Shown here piece after piece: positions 37,310 to 49,333 of a stretch of 64,000 nt of DNA; the stretch's first letter is position 1; each line of letters starts with the position of its first letter. Below the pieces are notes generated by a model. The model was not told where the DNA came from. It saw nothing but the letters and a program-made list of their open reading frames with translations, and searched no databases. A program made the translations under genes and the position numbers. The DNA is from Lomentospora prolificans (lineage: Eukaryota; Ascomycota; Sordariomycetes; Microascales; Microascaceae): assembly GCA_029532625.1 (NCBI GenBank), contig JARFXM010000008.1:248001-312000 (forward strand). The letters are read 5' to 3'.

Positions 37310-40300
37310 AAATCGCTGGGTAAACCAAAACACCAGACCCGAGAATCGTGGTGCGGTCTTGACCTCACCTAGTCTTGATCTTAAATTTTCAACCCTTTCT
37401 TTTCGGTACCCATTGTATTACCTCACGCTTTCCCAACCACACGGACTCGTTCCTTTTTTCACACACGCATTATCGACACCGCACGGTGTCGCTGAATCGA
37501 AAGTGCGGGCGAACTACGCACCATGTCGATGGAGATGGATTGAGTTCTACAAGGGTTGTTTCTTTTCTACCGACAGAGCATCCATGCTCTTTCGTCCTTT
37601 TTTTTTTTCTTCATCCCTTTCTTTCTTTTCGTTCCTCTCTGGTGGTCTTGGTTGATTTTTTTTTTGAACGTTTGGGAACCCAGCGGATTTTGCAGTGGAA
37701 AAAGCGGTGCCCGCAGCAACTACAACACAGAACAGATGACAAAACTCACGATGGACGGAGGGGTGGGGGTTACAGGGATCTGGTTGGCGCTGTTTCTTTT
37801 CATATGCAAAAGGGCGTGCGAAACGAAGGACTCGGGGGATTTGTGAAACCCCTGAGAAAGGGAATGTTTGCCAAACAACGATGTGTATGGACTTGGTTTA
37901 GACGACGATACGTCTCATTTGTACCGCTTCGTCTCTGTTTATCTCAAGGCTTTTTTTCCTTCCTACTCTTTTCTGTCATATGCGCAGGTATTCCACCGTC
38001 GAGAAGAGACCATTGATGTCTCCTTTTTCCCGCCTTCTTCCCAAGCCTTCGTCATATTCTCGAGAGCGCTTGGCCAATGGAGAGTTAAAGTGGTGTAGCA
38101 TTGAAAATGACGTTGGGACACGCCGAAGAGATATGCGTCTTTTCCCTCTCCTTTCAACCAGGTTTTAACCCACCACCGTCGCCATTTCGGGTTTCTTTTA
38201 CGGTTCTTTTTTTTTTCTTTTTTCTTCTGTTTTTCTTGAACAGGACCTCAACCCTAGGTGGAAAAAAGCCCCGGTGAGGGAAGGCTAGGGAGGACCAGGA
38301 AGTGTGAAACTTTGTGCCAGGGTAAGGAGAAGCTGAGACTGGGTACATAGGAGAAGAGTGGATTTGATACGAAGCATGAAGATACCCGAGGCCATGGAGA
38401 TTGGTGCCACGCAAGAGCCATCATGGATTGCTATGAATTGAGCCAATATGAAAGCAAGTGTTGTCTATTTTTTCCCCTTGGCTTTTATTTTCTCTGCCGA
38501 ATTATGATTTGATGATAACAGGTGCTCTGATATCGTGGGTTCGTGGTGTGCAAATCGGTATATCGTGTATCCGTATCGCGGCTGGAAATGACGGTGCCGA
38601 GAGGAAGAAAGGGGACCCTGTTCCTGCGTAAAAATTTCCGAAACAGAACTGGGAACACGCACGGGTCGCGCATTGGCAAAGACGTGTTTGGGAGCACTTT
38701 ACCAGTTTCCGCGATGTGAAACTCCATGTCCACGGACGTGCCCTGCCGTCGGCCGGGTGGTTTGTTGGGTTGGGGGCCACTTAAAGTTCCGGGAACGGAC
38801 GGGTGAAAGGGGGAGGTTCAGGGCCTGGGAGCCGAGCTGAATCCCCGTAACGCAGACATGACTCTTTCCCTGGCTGGAAAGGAGGTTTTCTTTTCTTTTT
38901 CCCGAACGTGTGTGCTTGCGGGTTGCGCTTAATGGAACTCGATTGGGGGACTGAGCGAGGTCGGCCAAAGAAGGAGACGTGCTTCCATCGGACATGGACC
39001 GGACTCGGTGTCCCGGCGGGTACTGCCTGGCCACGGGCGCAACGACAAATCTAGCAGTAAGTGACCCAAAGAAACCGGTCCCGTTGGCATCCATCCATGG
39101 ATAACTGTTACCATTCCATCAAGGTTGATTGGATACCAACCCCACAGTGCTTGCAAGGAACATCCCGCCCTTTACCCGATTCACCCGGTGCGAGAGAACG
39201 GAGACGAAGTCTTCAACTCGCGAAGCACTAAAGGCTCTAGCGGCGGAGCTAATTGCGACCATCCCCGTAGCACCAGGGTAAAATGTCAAGCGTGCTTGCC
39301 CATGCTGGATGCCTAGCGAGGAATCCAGCAAAAGTGCAGTACTAGCAAGGGTTGCTCAAAGTCGCTACCAACATCCATTTCTTCTAACTCGTTCCGGTGC
39401 GGGGTGAGGGGAATGAGAGACGCACCTGGCAGCCGACTTTGCCTTTTCTTCTTTTTAGTGGTGTGACTGGCCATCCCTCGACTAGGCCCATGGCGGTCCT
39501 GTGAGAAGGACAAGGGCAGGGATACCCATTGACTGGAGTTGGGGGAGAGTGCCCAGTGACCAACCAGTCTGGTTATTAGAGACACAGCGTGAGAGGAATA
39601 TCTTGATGCGTGGAATTCGCCTACTTTTTCGGGCTCGTGACAGGACAGCCAGGCGGTGGCGAGCTGCATGCATGGCTCATCCTTCTCGAACTTTTCTTTG
39701 GTCCATTGCCAATCGTTATAGGATCTTTATGGGGATCTCTTCTTTCCAATGGACCGTTGTGAAGAACTAGAAACTCCTCAGGCTCCTCCCGGAGACGCCC
39801 GCGCTTTCCCCAGCGGTCTGTGCCCCTTGTTGGCCCGCCGGCCGTCGCTCGACGAGTTGCAGACCGAGGACAGGCAATACCGGCAGCTGAGGGTATCCAA
39901 TGGGCGTGCCTCGGGCCTCTGGGAAAATAGACGAGAGCGTGGGGTTTATTGACAAAAATCGGGGGTCCCTTCCACCCATGACACGGGGTGGGGCTCAAGT
40001 GGCACCTCTTTGGCGAGCCCTGATCCTCTGGTTGCCAAAAGGTCGGCTATACTGTGATGTTATTAGTACCATCAAATGTGATAGATGCTGAGATACGACG
40101 CAGCGTGTTGCTGCGAGGAATGCCCAACTTCGGCTACATATACCGGTAAGACGGACCCGCTTAGTTGGGCTCTATGATTTTTCTTTTTGGGACGATTTTC
40201 CCGGTGCGACGGGTCCGTTTTCGGACGTGGGTATAGAATTGCTAATCGTCTGAGAGAGGTCTCGCCAGCGATATATCATTGCGAGATGGTGGAGAGAACA

Positions 40301-41698
40301 TTGGGCTTCAGCATAACGAGGTAGGACCCGAGCTCGTCGATTTGATTTGTGAGGGCAACATAAACATATTGACTCACATTGACCTATCCCTTTGGCAACG
40401 CAAAAGCTATGACGAAACTATTCGCCGGGTAACGACCCCTTCCTAGAGAAGAGCTGTTTGAACCGCCAATGACAAGAGTCATGATACAAACATATCATCT
40501 TTCTATTCTCGTCGTATGCGACCACATGATAGACCGACCATGGAAGACCTGCCACGATTGTCCCAGCATTCTCGTACCCTGTGTATCCTGTGTATCCGAG
40601 GGGCCCTCGTCCACGAGAATTCGATCATCAACAGAACCACAACCGCTTGGGTTGCTTGCCATCTCTACAATCAGCGAGCCTCCCCCATTCTAGGCTGGCC
40701 CAGCTAGTGGTGAATCATTTTGGAGATTGGAGACGCAAGAGAGGCGAACCACGCTAATGCCATACCTCTCATCCACTTGCGGTATCGTAGTACGTCTTAT
40801 CATAAACGCCGCTCACCTCGTATTCTTTTCCGTTCAGTATATATATCGGTGTTGTTCCCGTTCGTTCAAAGAAGCTCTAGAGCGCAGGCGACCTCTTCCA
40901 AGCCAATTTCCCCCCGCCGGCAAAAAGCGCACTAGAGCGTTTCCTCAAGACGTCACTACCACTCAACTCATCCTTCGATCCCTGCGCTGGATTTAGTTCG
41001 TTTCGGCCCACATTGGACCGACCCTGGCTCTTGTGGTCATCTGTTGGTCGTTCCTACCCTTCTGTCTCCCATTTGTCATACAGAGATCGTGATTGGTGTG
41101 CCCCAGAAACCCAGACGATCGAGGCTTCCCAAGTTTAAAGTGCCACCAAAAAAGGCCTAGAACACTAGAAGACTGGAACGCCAGCTGGATTCTCCCTTCC
41201 TCGTTAGTGCGCCTGGCCTCGGGTTCTCTCTCTTCTTGTCTTGGTTGCTTCGCCAGCACTCTTTCCCCCCCGCCCTTCGCATTTTGCCCCTCCATTCCCA
41301 ATCCAAGCCATTGCCCCTCACTCTCCTAGACCACCTGCCCGTTTCTAGCCATTCGGAGCTCGGGAACAATACCACAACCCAAACACTGATTTTTTTCCCC
41401 TCCTGCAATTAGGCATCTGGGTTCTTGTGATTTTTCTTTTTCTTTTGAAAATTAATTACCGCAGAAGGTAGGCATTAGGCTTTCTTCCATGAGGCTTGGA
41501 GATCATGAGCACAAAGCTGTGGTTTGCCCGTGTCTCCTTTTATACCGGGGAGCTTGAGCTAACGCTGAAGCTTCTGTAGATTGATCCCGCTGCTCACATA
41601 CAAGTCCAACTTGAGATTCCTTGAACACGGGGGGTAAACTGCCTCAACCTTTTCTACCTCCATACCTATAATACTCCATTCCCCAGATATCCGGTACA
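37310..41698. other. 4.4-kb intergenic region between the Myb-like and DHAD genes
   Basis: The first part (to about 38200) is T-rich 3' sequence of the Myb-like gene; a 213-codon frame there (37375-38016) is rich in F/S/R runs and looks like untranslated sequence. The last several hundred bases are the DHAD promoter and CT-rich leader. No gene or repeat family is recognised. Confidence 0.45.
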
Positions 41699-43820
41699 AT
41701 GGCGAGCGAGGAGACGAAAGCCGCCGCTGTGGACGACACCCTTAAGGACTATGCTCCCTTCAGGGTCCTTCCTCCCGGTGGTCCCTTGAACAGGTGGTCG
41801 CATTTCATTACCAGGGGCCATGATTTCCCTGGTGCCCAGGTGCGTACCCGCCATGGGCTCTGGCCTCATCGCTAGACCCTTCTCTCTTTCTGCCAAAATG
41901 TTCTGTTAACGGACCTTTCCTAGGCTATGTTGTACGGTGCAGGTGTCCCCAACGAGGATATGATGAAGAACGCCCCGCAGGTTGGCATTGCGACTGTCTG
42001 GTGGGAGGGGAATCCTTGCAAGTAAGTATTTTGTCCATCACCCTTCTCAGTCTCTCGGGATTTGAGTTCTCATCGTCCAGTTTGAGCTAACCCGTCTCGA
42101 TAGTATGCACTGTAAGTCTCGGGCGTCAATGATGGATAATCGCGCTCAGTACTGACTCGAATGTAGTGATGGATCTCGGCAAGACTGTCAAGCGCGCCGT
42201 CGAGAGCCGTAACATGATCGGCTGGCAATTCAACACCGTGGGAGTGTCAGACGCCATCACCATGGGCGGCGAAGGTTTGTCAACCCCCCTTGGCTCCGAT
42301 CCTGCTTACTGCTTCTTCCGTCGATTAACGCTCTTCTCCTCACTTTAGGCATGCGCTTCTCCCTCCAAACCCGTGAAATCATTGCCGACAGCATCGAGAG
42401 CGTAACCTGTGCCCAGCACCACGACGCCAACATTTCCATTCCTGGCTGCGATAAGAACATGCCTGGTGTCATTATGGCTGCTGCCCGCCACAACCGCCCC
42501 TTCATCATGATCTATGGTGGTACGATCAATAAGGGCTACTCCGACCTTCTGGAGGACCATATCAACATTAGCACCTGCTACGAGGCCTCCGGCGCTTACA
42601 TCTATGGTAAGCTCAACGCCAAGTGCCGATCTGGTGAACCCGGCCGCGAGCCCTCCGACGTCATGTCCGACATTGAGAAGCACGCGTGTCCCGGCGCTGG
42701 TGCTTGTGGTGGCATGTACACCGCCAACACGATGGCGACGGCCATCGAGGCCATGGGTCTAACCTTGCCCGGCTCGTCGTCGTTCCCCGCCGTGTCGCCC
42801 GAGAAGGCTAGAGAATGTGAGAACGCGGCGGAGGCGATCAAGGTAGTCATGGAGAAGGATATTAGACCAAGGAAACTTCTCACTCGTGCCGCCTTCGAGA
42901 ACGCTCTTGTGCTCACCATGATTCTCGGTGGATCGACCAACGGTGTTCTCCACTTCTTGGCCATGGCTAACACCGCCGAGGTCCCACTCACCATTGACGA
43001 TATCGACCGCACGAGCAACCGCGTTCCGTTCCTTGCTGACCTTGCCCCCTCGGGCAAGTATTACATGGAGGATCTCTACAAGGTCGGCGGCACCCCTGCC
43101 GTCATCAAGATGCTCATCGCTGCGCGCTACCTCGACGGCTCCATTCTAACCGTCACTGGCAAGACCCTCGCCGAGAACGTCGCTGACTGGCCGTCTCTCG
43201 ACCCCAACCAGCCCATCATTCGCCCCCTTTCCGACCCCATCAAGAAGACAGGCCACATCCGCGTTCTCAGGGGCAATCTTGCCCCCGGTGGCGCTGTCGC
43301 CAAGATCACGGGCAAGGAAGGTCTTAGCTTCACTGGCTTCGCTCGCGTATTCAACAAGGAGCATGAGCTCGACGAGGCCCTCGCCGCCGGCCGCATCACC
43401 CGTGAGGACGGAAACCTTGTCCTCATCGTGCGCTACGAGGGGCCCAGAGGCGGCCCCGGTATGCCCGAGCAGCTCAGGGCTAGTGCCGCGATCATGGGCG
43501 CCGGCCTTAACAACCTCGCTCTCGTCACCGACGGAAGGTACAGTGGTGCCAGCCACGGGTTCATCGTTGGACATGTCGTGCCCGAGGCAGCAGTTGGCGG
43601 TCCCCTGGCCCTCGTCAGGGATGGTGACGTTGTCACTATTGACGCGGTTGGTAACAAGCTGCAGGCCGATGTTAGCGACGAGGAGATGGAGAGAAGGAAA
43701 CAGGAATGGCTCGCCAACCCCTGGAAGCCAAGTATTAGGAGGGGCGTCCTGGCCAAGTACGCGAGGCTGGTCGGTGATGCTAGCCACGGTGCCGTGACGG
43801 ACCAGAACCTTGGTTGGTAA
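41699..43820 (+). CDS. Dihydroxy-acid dehydratase (IlvD/Edd family)
   Basis: Five exons, 41699..41839, 41924..42021, 42104..42111, 42167..42274 and 42349..43820, join in phase (608 residues). The third exon is only 8 nt; it supplies parts of N-M-H-L between GNPC and MDLGK, and without it the frame is lost. The three cysteines expected to bind the [2Fe-2S] cluster are present: C79 (EGNPCN), C152 (PGCDKNMPG) and C238 ([12 protein letters not shown]). A C-terminal [12 protein letters not shown] block is also typical. The enzyme makes 2-keto acids for valine, leucine and isoleucine synthesis. The N-terminus is acidic ([13 protein letters not shown]) and has no obvious mitochondrial presequence, unlike canonical Ilv3, so this may be a paralogue or a cytosolic form. 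Confidence 0.95.
42104..42111 (+). other. 8-nt microexon of the DHAD gene
   Basis: The microexon lies between acceptor TAG at 42101-42103 and donor GTAAGT at 42112. It completes an asparagine codon, encodes Met and His, and starts a leucine codon finished by the next exon. The result, GNPCNMHLMDLGK, matches the expected conserved block after the first cluster cysteine. Confidence 0.85.
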
Positions 43821-44754
43821 TTAAATAGACGATGGATGGCTGCGGGACCATGTGCCTCTCTGTGTATAGTTAAACAAAGAGTGTGGGGCAGGCAAGTTGA
43901 TGCATTGCGTAGAAGTTGGAGAATTGCCTCGATGGTCTCTAGACGAAAAATGGCATGTAAGCAAGGATTTGAGATGTGGAATATCAAAAGATTGGTTAAC
44001 CAACAACCAGAACCACAACGTGGCCCTGTATATCCCATGCTTTTTCTAGCGATCTAATGGTGCCCTCTGTTCTACGATTGAATTGCAAACTAGCCAAATA
44101 CAAATAAATCACCTAGGCAAGGAGCGGAACCCACAGAAACATGATTAAACGAGTCGAGGTATTAATATTTCATTCCAATAAGTAGTCTCTTTACTCCAAG
44201 CTGCTCTTGTTCGCTCTCTCTCCTCCTCCTCCTTCTCCATGTTTCTTCTGCCATTTGTCTATTGTATGTAATACATCAAATCAATTCCCATCCATCAAAA
44301 GCCGCAATAAAATAAGAGAATGAAAAAAAAAGGCAAAAACAGACAAAATTGGTCCCAGAAAAAAAAACATTCTTGTCTTCCCCCGACTAAGGATGATGCT
44401 TCATAGTTTTCATGCCGAGTTGCTTATAAAAAAGGGAGGGTGGAAAAAACAGCAAAAAACAGCAAGTATTGTAGCACTCAAAGGCGGTTTTATCCGGTGT
44501 AAAAAAAAAAAAAGTAAAAAAAGAAGAGGCAAAATGAGAATGAGGATGGGTCAAGTACAACCAGAAACAACGAACCCCCCAAAAAGCAACTTCCAAGTTG
44601 GTAGACAGATATGTTGGCCATAATAAAAACGTCATGGGTAGAGCGTGGTCAAACATTACGTATGGATTTCAACAGGGAGAACCCGGTACCAAGTATCACC
44701 GCGGTCACTTCGGAGACGGCGACGGCTGCACCGCGGAGATGTTGCTATCCGTGT
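43821..44754. other. Intergenic, convergent 3' ends of the DHAD and mannosyltransferase genes
   Basis: About 930 nt; the second half is A-rich on the plus strand (44310-44525), fitting 3' untranslated and terminator regions. No gene is recognised. Confidence 0.55.
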
Positions 44755-46552
44755 TCATGGGCTAGCCCAGCCGCCAGCGACATCGACCCATTCGGCAAGG
44801 CAGGAGCCGTCTTTGCCTTCAACGTCAACAATGTCGGTGTCACAGCGGCAGCGGCATCCCACACCGTTTTCCCTTTCGGGGTCCCAATGCTCCCAGTAGT
44901 CGTCCTCTTCGAACCGTTTCTTGGGGTCGGTAGTCGTCTTCTCGAGGTAAGGAGGACGAGGAAGCTGCATAGACGGGGCGTTCGCCGGGCAATGTTGAAT
45001 GGTGGTGTGTCGGTATCCGAAGTCACGGAAGTAGTGAATATCCTTCGGGCTAAGGAGGATACCAGCGGCGAGAGAGTGGAAAGGAGCATCACCCCACTGA
45101 TTACAACTCGTTAGCAAATCAAAAACGCCATCCTAACTGAGAAATCGACCACTACTTACGCGCTCCATCCAGAAGCCACCGCTGCGGTCCAACATGTTGA
45201 AGAAATCGTTGTAGGGCTTGCCTCGGAACCAGTCAAGCCTGGCAATCTCAAAGTTGGACCAAAAGTGGCACATGTTATACTTCTCGCCCTCCATCGCATC
45301 GGAATCAATAGGAGGGAGCTCGTTGTTGCTGGGATCGGCACGAAGGACTTCCTCGGGGAGACTCGGGTCACGATGCTGAGGTTTCTCCTCCTGGGGCTCC
45401 ACGAACATCTCCCAGAGACCCTGAGAGGTGTAGTTATACAAGCGTTTGTAGGCGGAAGCGTAACGGAAGAGGTTGGGGACCGTCTCGCGAAGTTCCTTGA
45501 CAGCAATGGTGAAGCCGTACGTCTTGTTGTTCTCAATCATCTTCAGGAAGGGATCGCTAGGGAAGAACTGTTAGTACAAATCAACCCACAAGCCACGAGG
45601 AGGATAGTCTTACTAAGTGATATCGCAGAAGTAGGAGATTTCGGGCTCGAGACGCCAGTACCACTCGTATTTGGCAAGGAGAGGGTGGTTGTAGAAAAAG
45701 CTAGAGACCAACGTTAGCAACCGACTACTCCCTTCAGCTCGCAATACTCGGACACGGAGCCTTACCCAGAGTAGAATCGACACATGAAATGATAGCTCTC
45801 CAAGCCACCGTACATAATGGCATTGTCGCCCTGCTTAGCAATGCCTTCCTTGGCGACCTTCTCATCGATCCAGTCGGGGTATCCCCACATATCGTCACCG
45901 ACCTTGCCGAACTCAACGCTGCTAGAGGTGTAGTTCCTGACGGTGGCCTTGAAGTGGTCATCGAAATCTCCGTCATTTAAAAAGACGAAAGGGTAGTGGT
46001 ACCACCGGTTGAAATGCCTCTCGATGGACTTGAGTGACTGGATAACACCCTCCAGGTCATTGTTACGGGCGAGAACGACGAAGGCGGCGTTGGCCCTAGG
46101 CTTGCTAGTATCGGGTTCGAGGCAGCCGGTAACGAAAACCTTGTCGTGTTCCTCGGAGATTTTTCTGGATAGAAATAAGATATTAGCTAGGTATTCTTAA
46201 TGAGAGTAGAAGGCAGTGGAATCTCTTCTAAAGGACCCATCCCGTGTTTACCACAGACAAGACGAACATACCGAATGGCTGGGGGAGCACCAGCAGGCAT
46301 AAGAATCCGGCCAGGGGAGCTAGGATGGCGGACAAAGAGGAGTAATACGAGGACGACGACGATGACGGGGAAGAGGATGACGACGCCAAGGGGGACGGAT
46401 ATGCTGGAGTTGCCTTTTAACCTGAGAGGGCGCTTGAAAAAGGCTAACTTTGACGTGATCCTGCTCGTCCTCGATTTGCGTCCCTTTTCATCTGATGGGA
46501 GCTGAGCCGCTGGCGTGGGCGCTATGTTTGACACCCGGCGTAGGAGATCCAT
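44755..46552 (-). CDS. Alpha-1,2-mannosyltransferase, KTR/Kre2-Mnt1 family (GT15)
   Basis: Five exons, 46552..46272, 46164..45766, 45700..45614, 45556..45160 and 45096..44755, join in phase (501 residues). A cytosolic basic N-terminus is followed by one transmembrane anchor (about 53-74), the type II topology of Golgi glycosyltransferases. The GT15 catalytic region includes FVVLARNNDLEGVIQSLKSIE, FNRWYHYPFVFLNDGDF, the hallmark YWRLEPEISYFCDITYDPF across two splice sites (cores only quoted), NKTYGFTIAV, YNMCHFWSNFEIA and DRSGGFWMERWGDAP. Family members add alpha-1,2-mannose from GDP-mannose to O- and N-glycans of cell-wall proteins; the conserved glutamates and histidine of the metal and acceptor site are in these blocks. 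Which KTR paralogue it is cannot be decided here. Confidence 0.95.
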
Positions 46553-48513
46553 GATGGGTCGACGCCGGTGCGCGGACGGGCTGGAACGCGGGAAAACCCT
46601 TCGATGAAATGGGGGTTGTGAAGATTATATCCCGGCTAGAGAGCGGAGTCTGAGAGGGCAAGAGGGATTGATGATGGTCGTTGTTCCCTTTTGTAAAAAC
46701 GATAAAGGGGTTGAGTTTTCTCTCGTTTGCGTTCGGGGAAAAGGGGGCCGTGACTAGATGCGCGAGTGGCGAAGGGGGAAATCTCAGTGAAGAAAGACTA
46801 AAAAGCTCAACTCCGAAAGGGGCACGACCCGTCAATTCAACGGCATCGAGCTTGGCTGAGAAGCGAAGATGGTTAACGAGTGGCAGGGACGACGATAGAT
46901 TTTGCCCCTAGATTAAAACTTTTTCTTCGGTTCGTATCCTGGTGACCTCTGTCGTATCGGGCGGAAAGAGGCCAAAGAGGTAATCAAAGAAAAGAAAAAG
47001 TCACGTAGCACGAAATCCTAGGCGTTGAACCACGCAAGCCATTGAGCGGCCGTGATGCCGATGGAAGAGAAGTCGAGATGCCGTATAAACTTTGCTCACA
47101 GGCCAAGCAACATCAGAGCGATCGATCGAGGGTTGTGTCTTCGTCGGGATAGACGATCGTCGGTGGTATGGGGGGAAAGAAAGGAAGGAAGGTCCAAGCC
47201 GATAAAGTTGGACAGATGATAATGCCACGGGTGAAGGTCAGGGGAGGAAAGAAACTTTGGGGGGAAAAAGTAATGACAGATGCAAGAATACATATGCAAA
47301 GCAAGGGAGGTAGGCGTGGTCGCGTGTACTCTATAGGAGAAAGGTACATGACATGTATTTAGAAACGGCGACACATGCTTGTATAGAAAAACTAGTATAA
47401 AGGGGAAATACGAGGATGCGATCATGCATGTGTACCGGTACTTAGCTGGTGTCTGGCATCCTTTCTCGTTTCCCACCCATGCGCTGAGGCGGGAGGGAAC
47501 GCGGTTCCCGAAACTGGTGGCAGTAGCCCGGAAGAATGTGTCCTAATAATCCAATAAGGGGTGCCGATGCCACTGCTTCTCTCTTCTTCCAGCGCCTCCA
47601 GTACTACCAAGCCCCGTAAAGGGGCCCCACCTTCGTGGGCTAGCTCGCCACGCAATTCGACCCTAGAATTCCGTTGCACATGTATTGGTACCTGCATCGT
47701 CGAGCGGGTCGGATTTGACGCGCCTCAAATGTTCAATGTTCATGTTGCCAACGTCCAAACCTTCGAGAGCAAAAATGAATGGAGAGCGCGTTGTAGCCAA
47801 TAGGAAAATAACCAAACCACAATTTCCAGGCTTCGATATCTCACTTTCCCGCTGGTCAATCTACCAGTCCCAATCTATCCGGCCGGCCATGCCTGTCTAT
47901 GTCCTTTACCTTGCTCGATTGCGGGCATGCGTGGATTTTATCCATGTACTTTTCTTCCCCCCCCAGCGCAAGCGTACATCATCATCTTGGCCTCGGACGC
48001 TCGAAATCTGGAAAAGCGCCTCTCGAGCTGATATGGTCACAAAGTTGGCGGGATCCGTAGTTTGCTGCATCAAATCCCAGGTTTCTACGCTTGCTCCCGA
48101 AGATGTGAGACATGGAATGGGAAGACCGAAAGGTTGATGTGGGGAATCCGACTCATGTGCACACGTATACTGTCCCTCACCAGTTGCTGGGGGCTGTAAC
48201 ACTAGGGTGCGGTGCAAATTTCTCTCACATTGCAGCTTGGGCAATCTCGTACTTTTCTCAAAATCTCGTCAGCCACCTGCCTGCTGAATAATCATGTATA
48301 CCTCATCTGCACGTCCACGACCGCACAAGCCGCATCTAGTGTATGGCTGCATAGAGGCATCGCCACAGGCTAGCTCCATCAAGGACGTCGAGTGTATCAA
48401 AGACCATCCTCGTTGCATCCATCTCACTTCGACATACCATTGCCACAAGCTAATGCTCCTCTATCAAGCCTCTCCTTGATTCCCGCTCCCTATATCCCTT
48501 CTTTGGCGGACCA
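46553..48513. other. 1.96-kb divergent promoter region
   Basis: The region lies between the 5' ends of the mannosyltransferase and DUF4604 genes, so it should hold two promoters. Small open frames on both strands show no recognisable domain. Confidence 0.5.
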
Positions 48514-49035
48514 ATGTCCCAAAAATTCAATTCTAAGAATCTCTCCTACAACTCCTCCATTCCTCCGTTCCTCGCCGCGCTCAAGGCCCAGGCCTCTAGC
48601 TCTTCCTCAGCTCCTAACCCTCTCCTAGCTGGCCAGCGTCGACATGGCGTAAAGAGATCCGCCAGTGCTGATGCCGAGGATGCGCCCTTAATCGTTGACG
48701 AGGAAGGAAACGTGGTAGACGCGCAAGTTGGCCAGGATGGGACCGTAACTGTGAGCGGGGAGGGCGCCGAGGCGGAGGAAGAAGTCGGGGACGGAAGCAA
48801 GGTAGAGAACGAGGGCTCAAAATCTCGATCCGGAGTGGTGTCGGCGATAGGGCGGAAACGAAAGACCGCCAAGGTTATCGGCGCCAATGCTGATGGTGAT
48901 GACCCGGAAGCTTCTGCGCCTAAGAGCTCCAAGGTTAAAGCGGAAAAGGGAGACAAGACGGATGACAAGAAACAAACGATGCCCAAGAAGAAGGCAAAGA
49001 AAATAAAATTAAGCTTCGACGAGGACGCCGGTTGA
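48514..49035 (+). CDS. DUF4604 domain protein
   Basis: A single exon of 173 residues. The N-terminus MSQKFNSKNLSYNSSIPPFLAAL has the signature start of DUF4604 proteins (short core FNSKNLSY, PPFLAAL). The rest is acidic then strongly basic: an EDAPLIVDEEGNVVD segment, Glu/Gly-rich linker, GRKRKTAK, and a C-terminal KKKAKKIKLSFDED. The lysine clusters look like nuclear localisation signals. The family occurs widely in eukaryotes and its function is unknown. It shares a divergent promoter with the KTR gene and converges with cox4. Confidence 0.88.
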   Translation: MSQKFNSKNLSYNSSIPPFLAALKAQASSSSSAPNPLLAGQRRHGVKRSASADAEDAPLIVDEEGNVVDAQVGQDGTVTVSGEGAEAEEEVGDGSKVENEGSKSRSGVVSAIGRKRKTAKVIGANADGDDPEASAPKSSKVKAEKGDKTDDKKQTMPKKKAKKIKLSFDEDAG

Positions 49036-49333
49036 TGTGCTCGGATTCAGATACTCCTGAAATTTACCAAGCTTGAATCGCCAGGTTCAAGGCGGCTATA
49101 AAATCGTGATCACGAGGCACGAGGCACGAGGCACGATACACAACACCATGCAGAAGGAGCCCGGAGACCCGTCTGGTCAGGAACACCATCCAAGTCGGCT
49201 CTACTGAAAACACTCTAGTTTGAGTAATCTACAAAATGGCTCACTACCCCATACAACATATGAAAATGGCCTCTATAAACATTGATTCGCCCCCAGTTTC
49301 ATCCACTCTTCTAGCCGCATAATGTGGCTATAT
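49036..49333. other. Short convergent intergenic region
   Basis: The 3' sequences of the DUF4604 and cox4 genes lie here. The region includes a small tandem repeat of ACGAGGC units at about 49112-49136, listed separately. Confidence 0.6.
49112..49136. repeat. Tandem 7-nt repeat (CGAGGCA), about three copies
   Basis: ACGAGGC recurs three times in direct tandem with a partial fourth unit. It lies in the 3' region of the DUF4604 gene and has no evident function. Confidence 0.8.

Noticed and set aside
37375..38016. 213-codon frame after the Myb-like gene
   Set aside because: It lies in T-rich 3' sequence and its composition (F, S, R and H runs) looks untranslated.
44611..45114. 167-codon plus-strand frame
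   Set aside because: It is antisense to the last exon of the mannosyltransferase gene.
46920..46945. Possible tRNA T-loop (GGTTCGTATCC)
   Set aside because: No acceptor stem, D-arm or anticodon arm can be paired around it.
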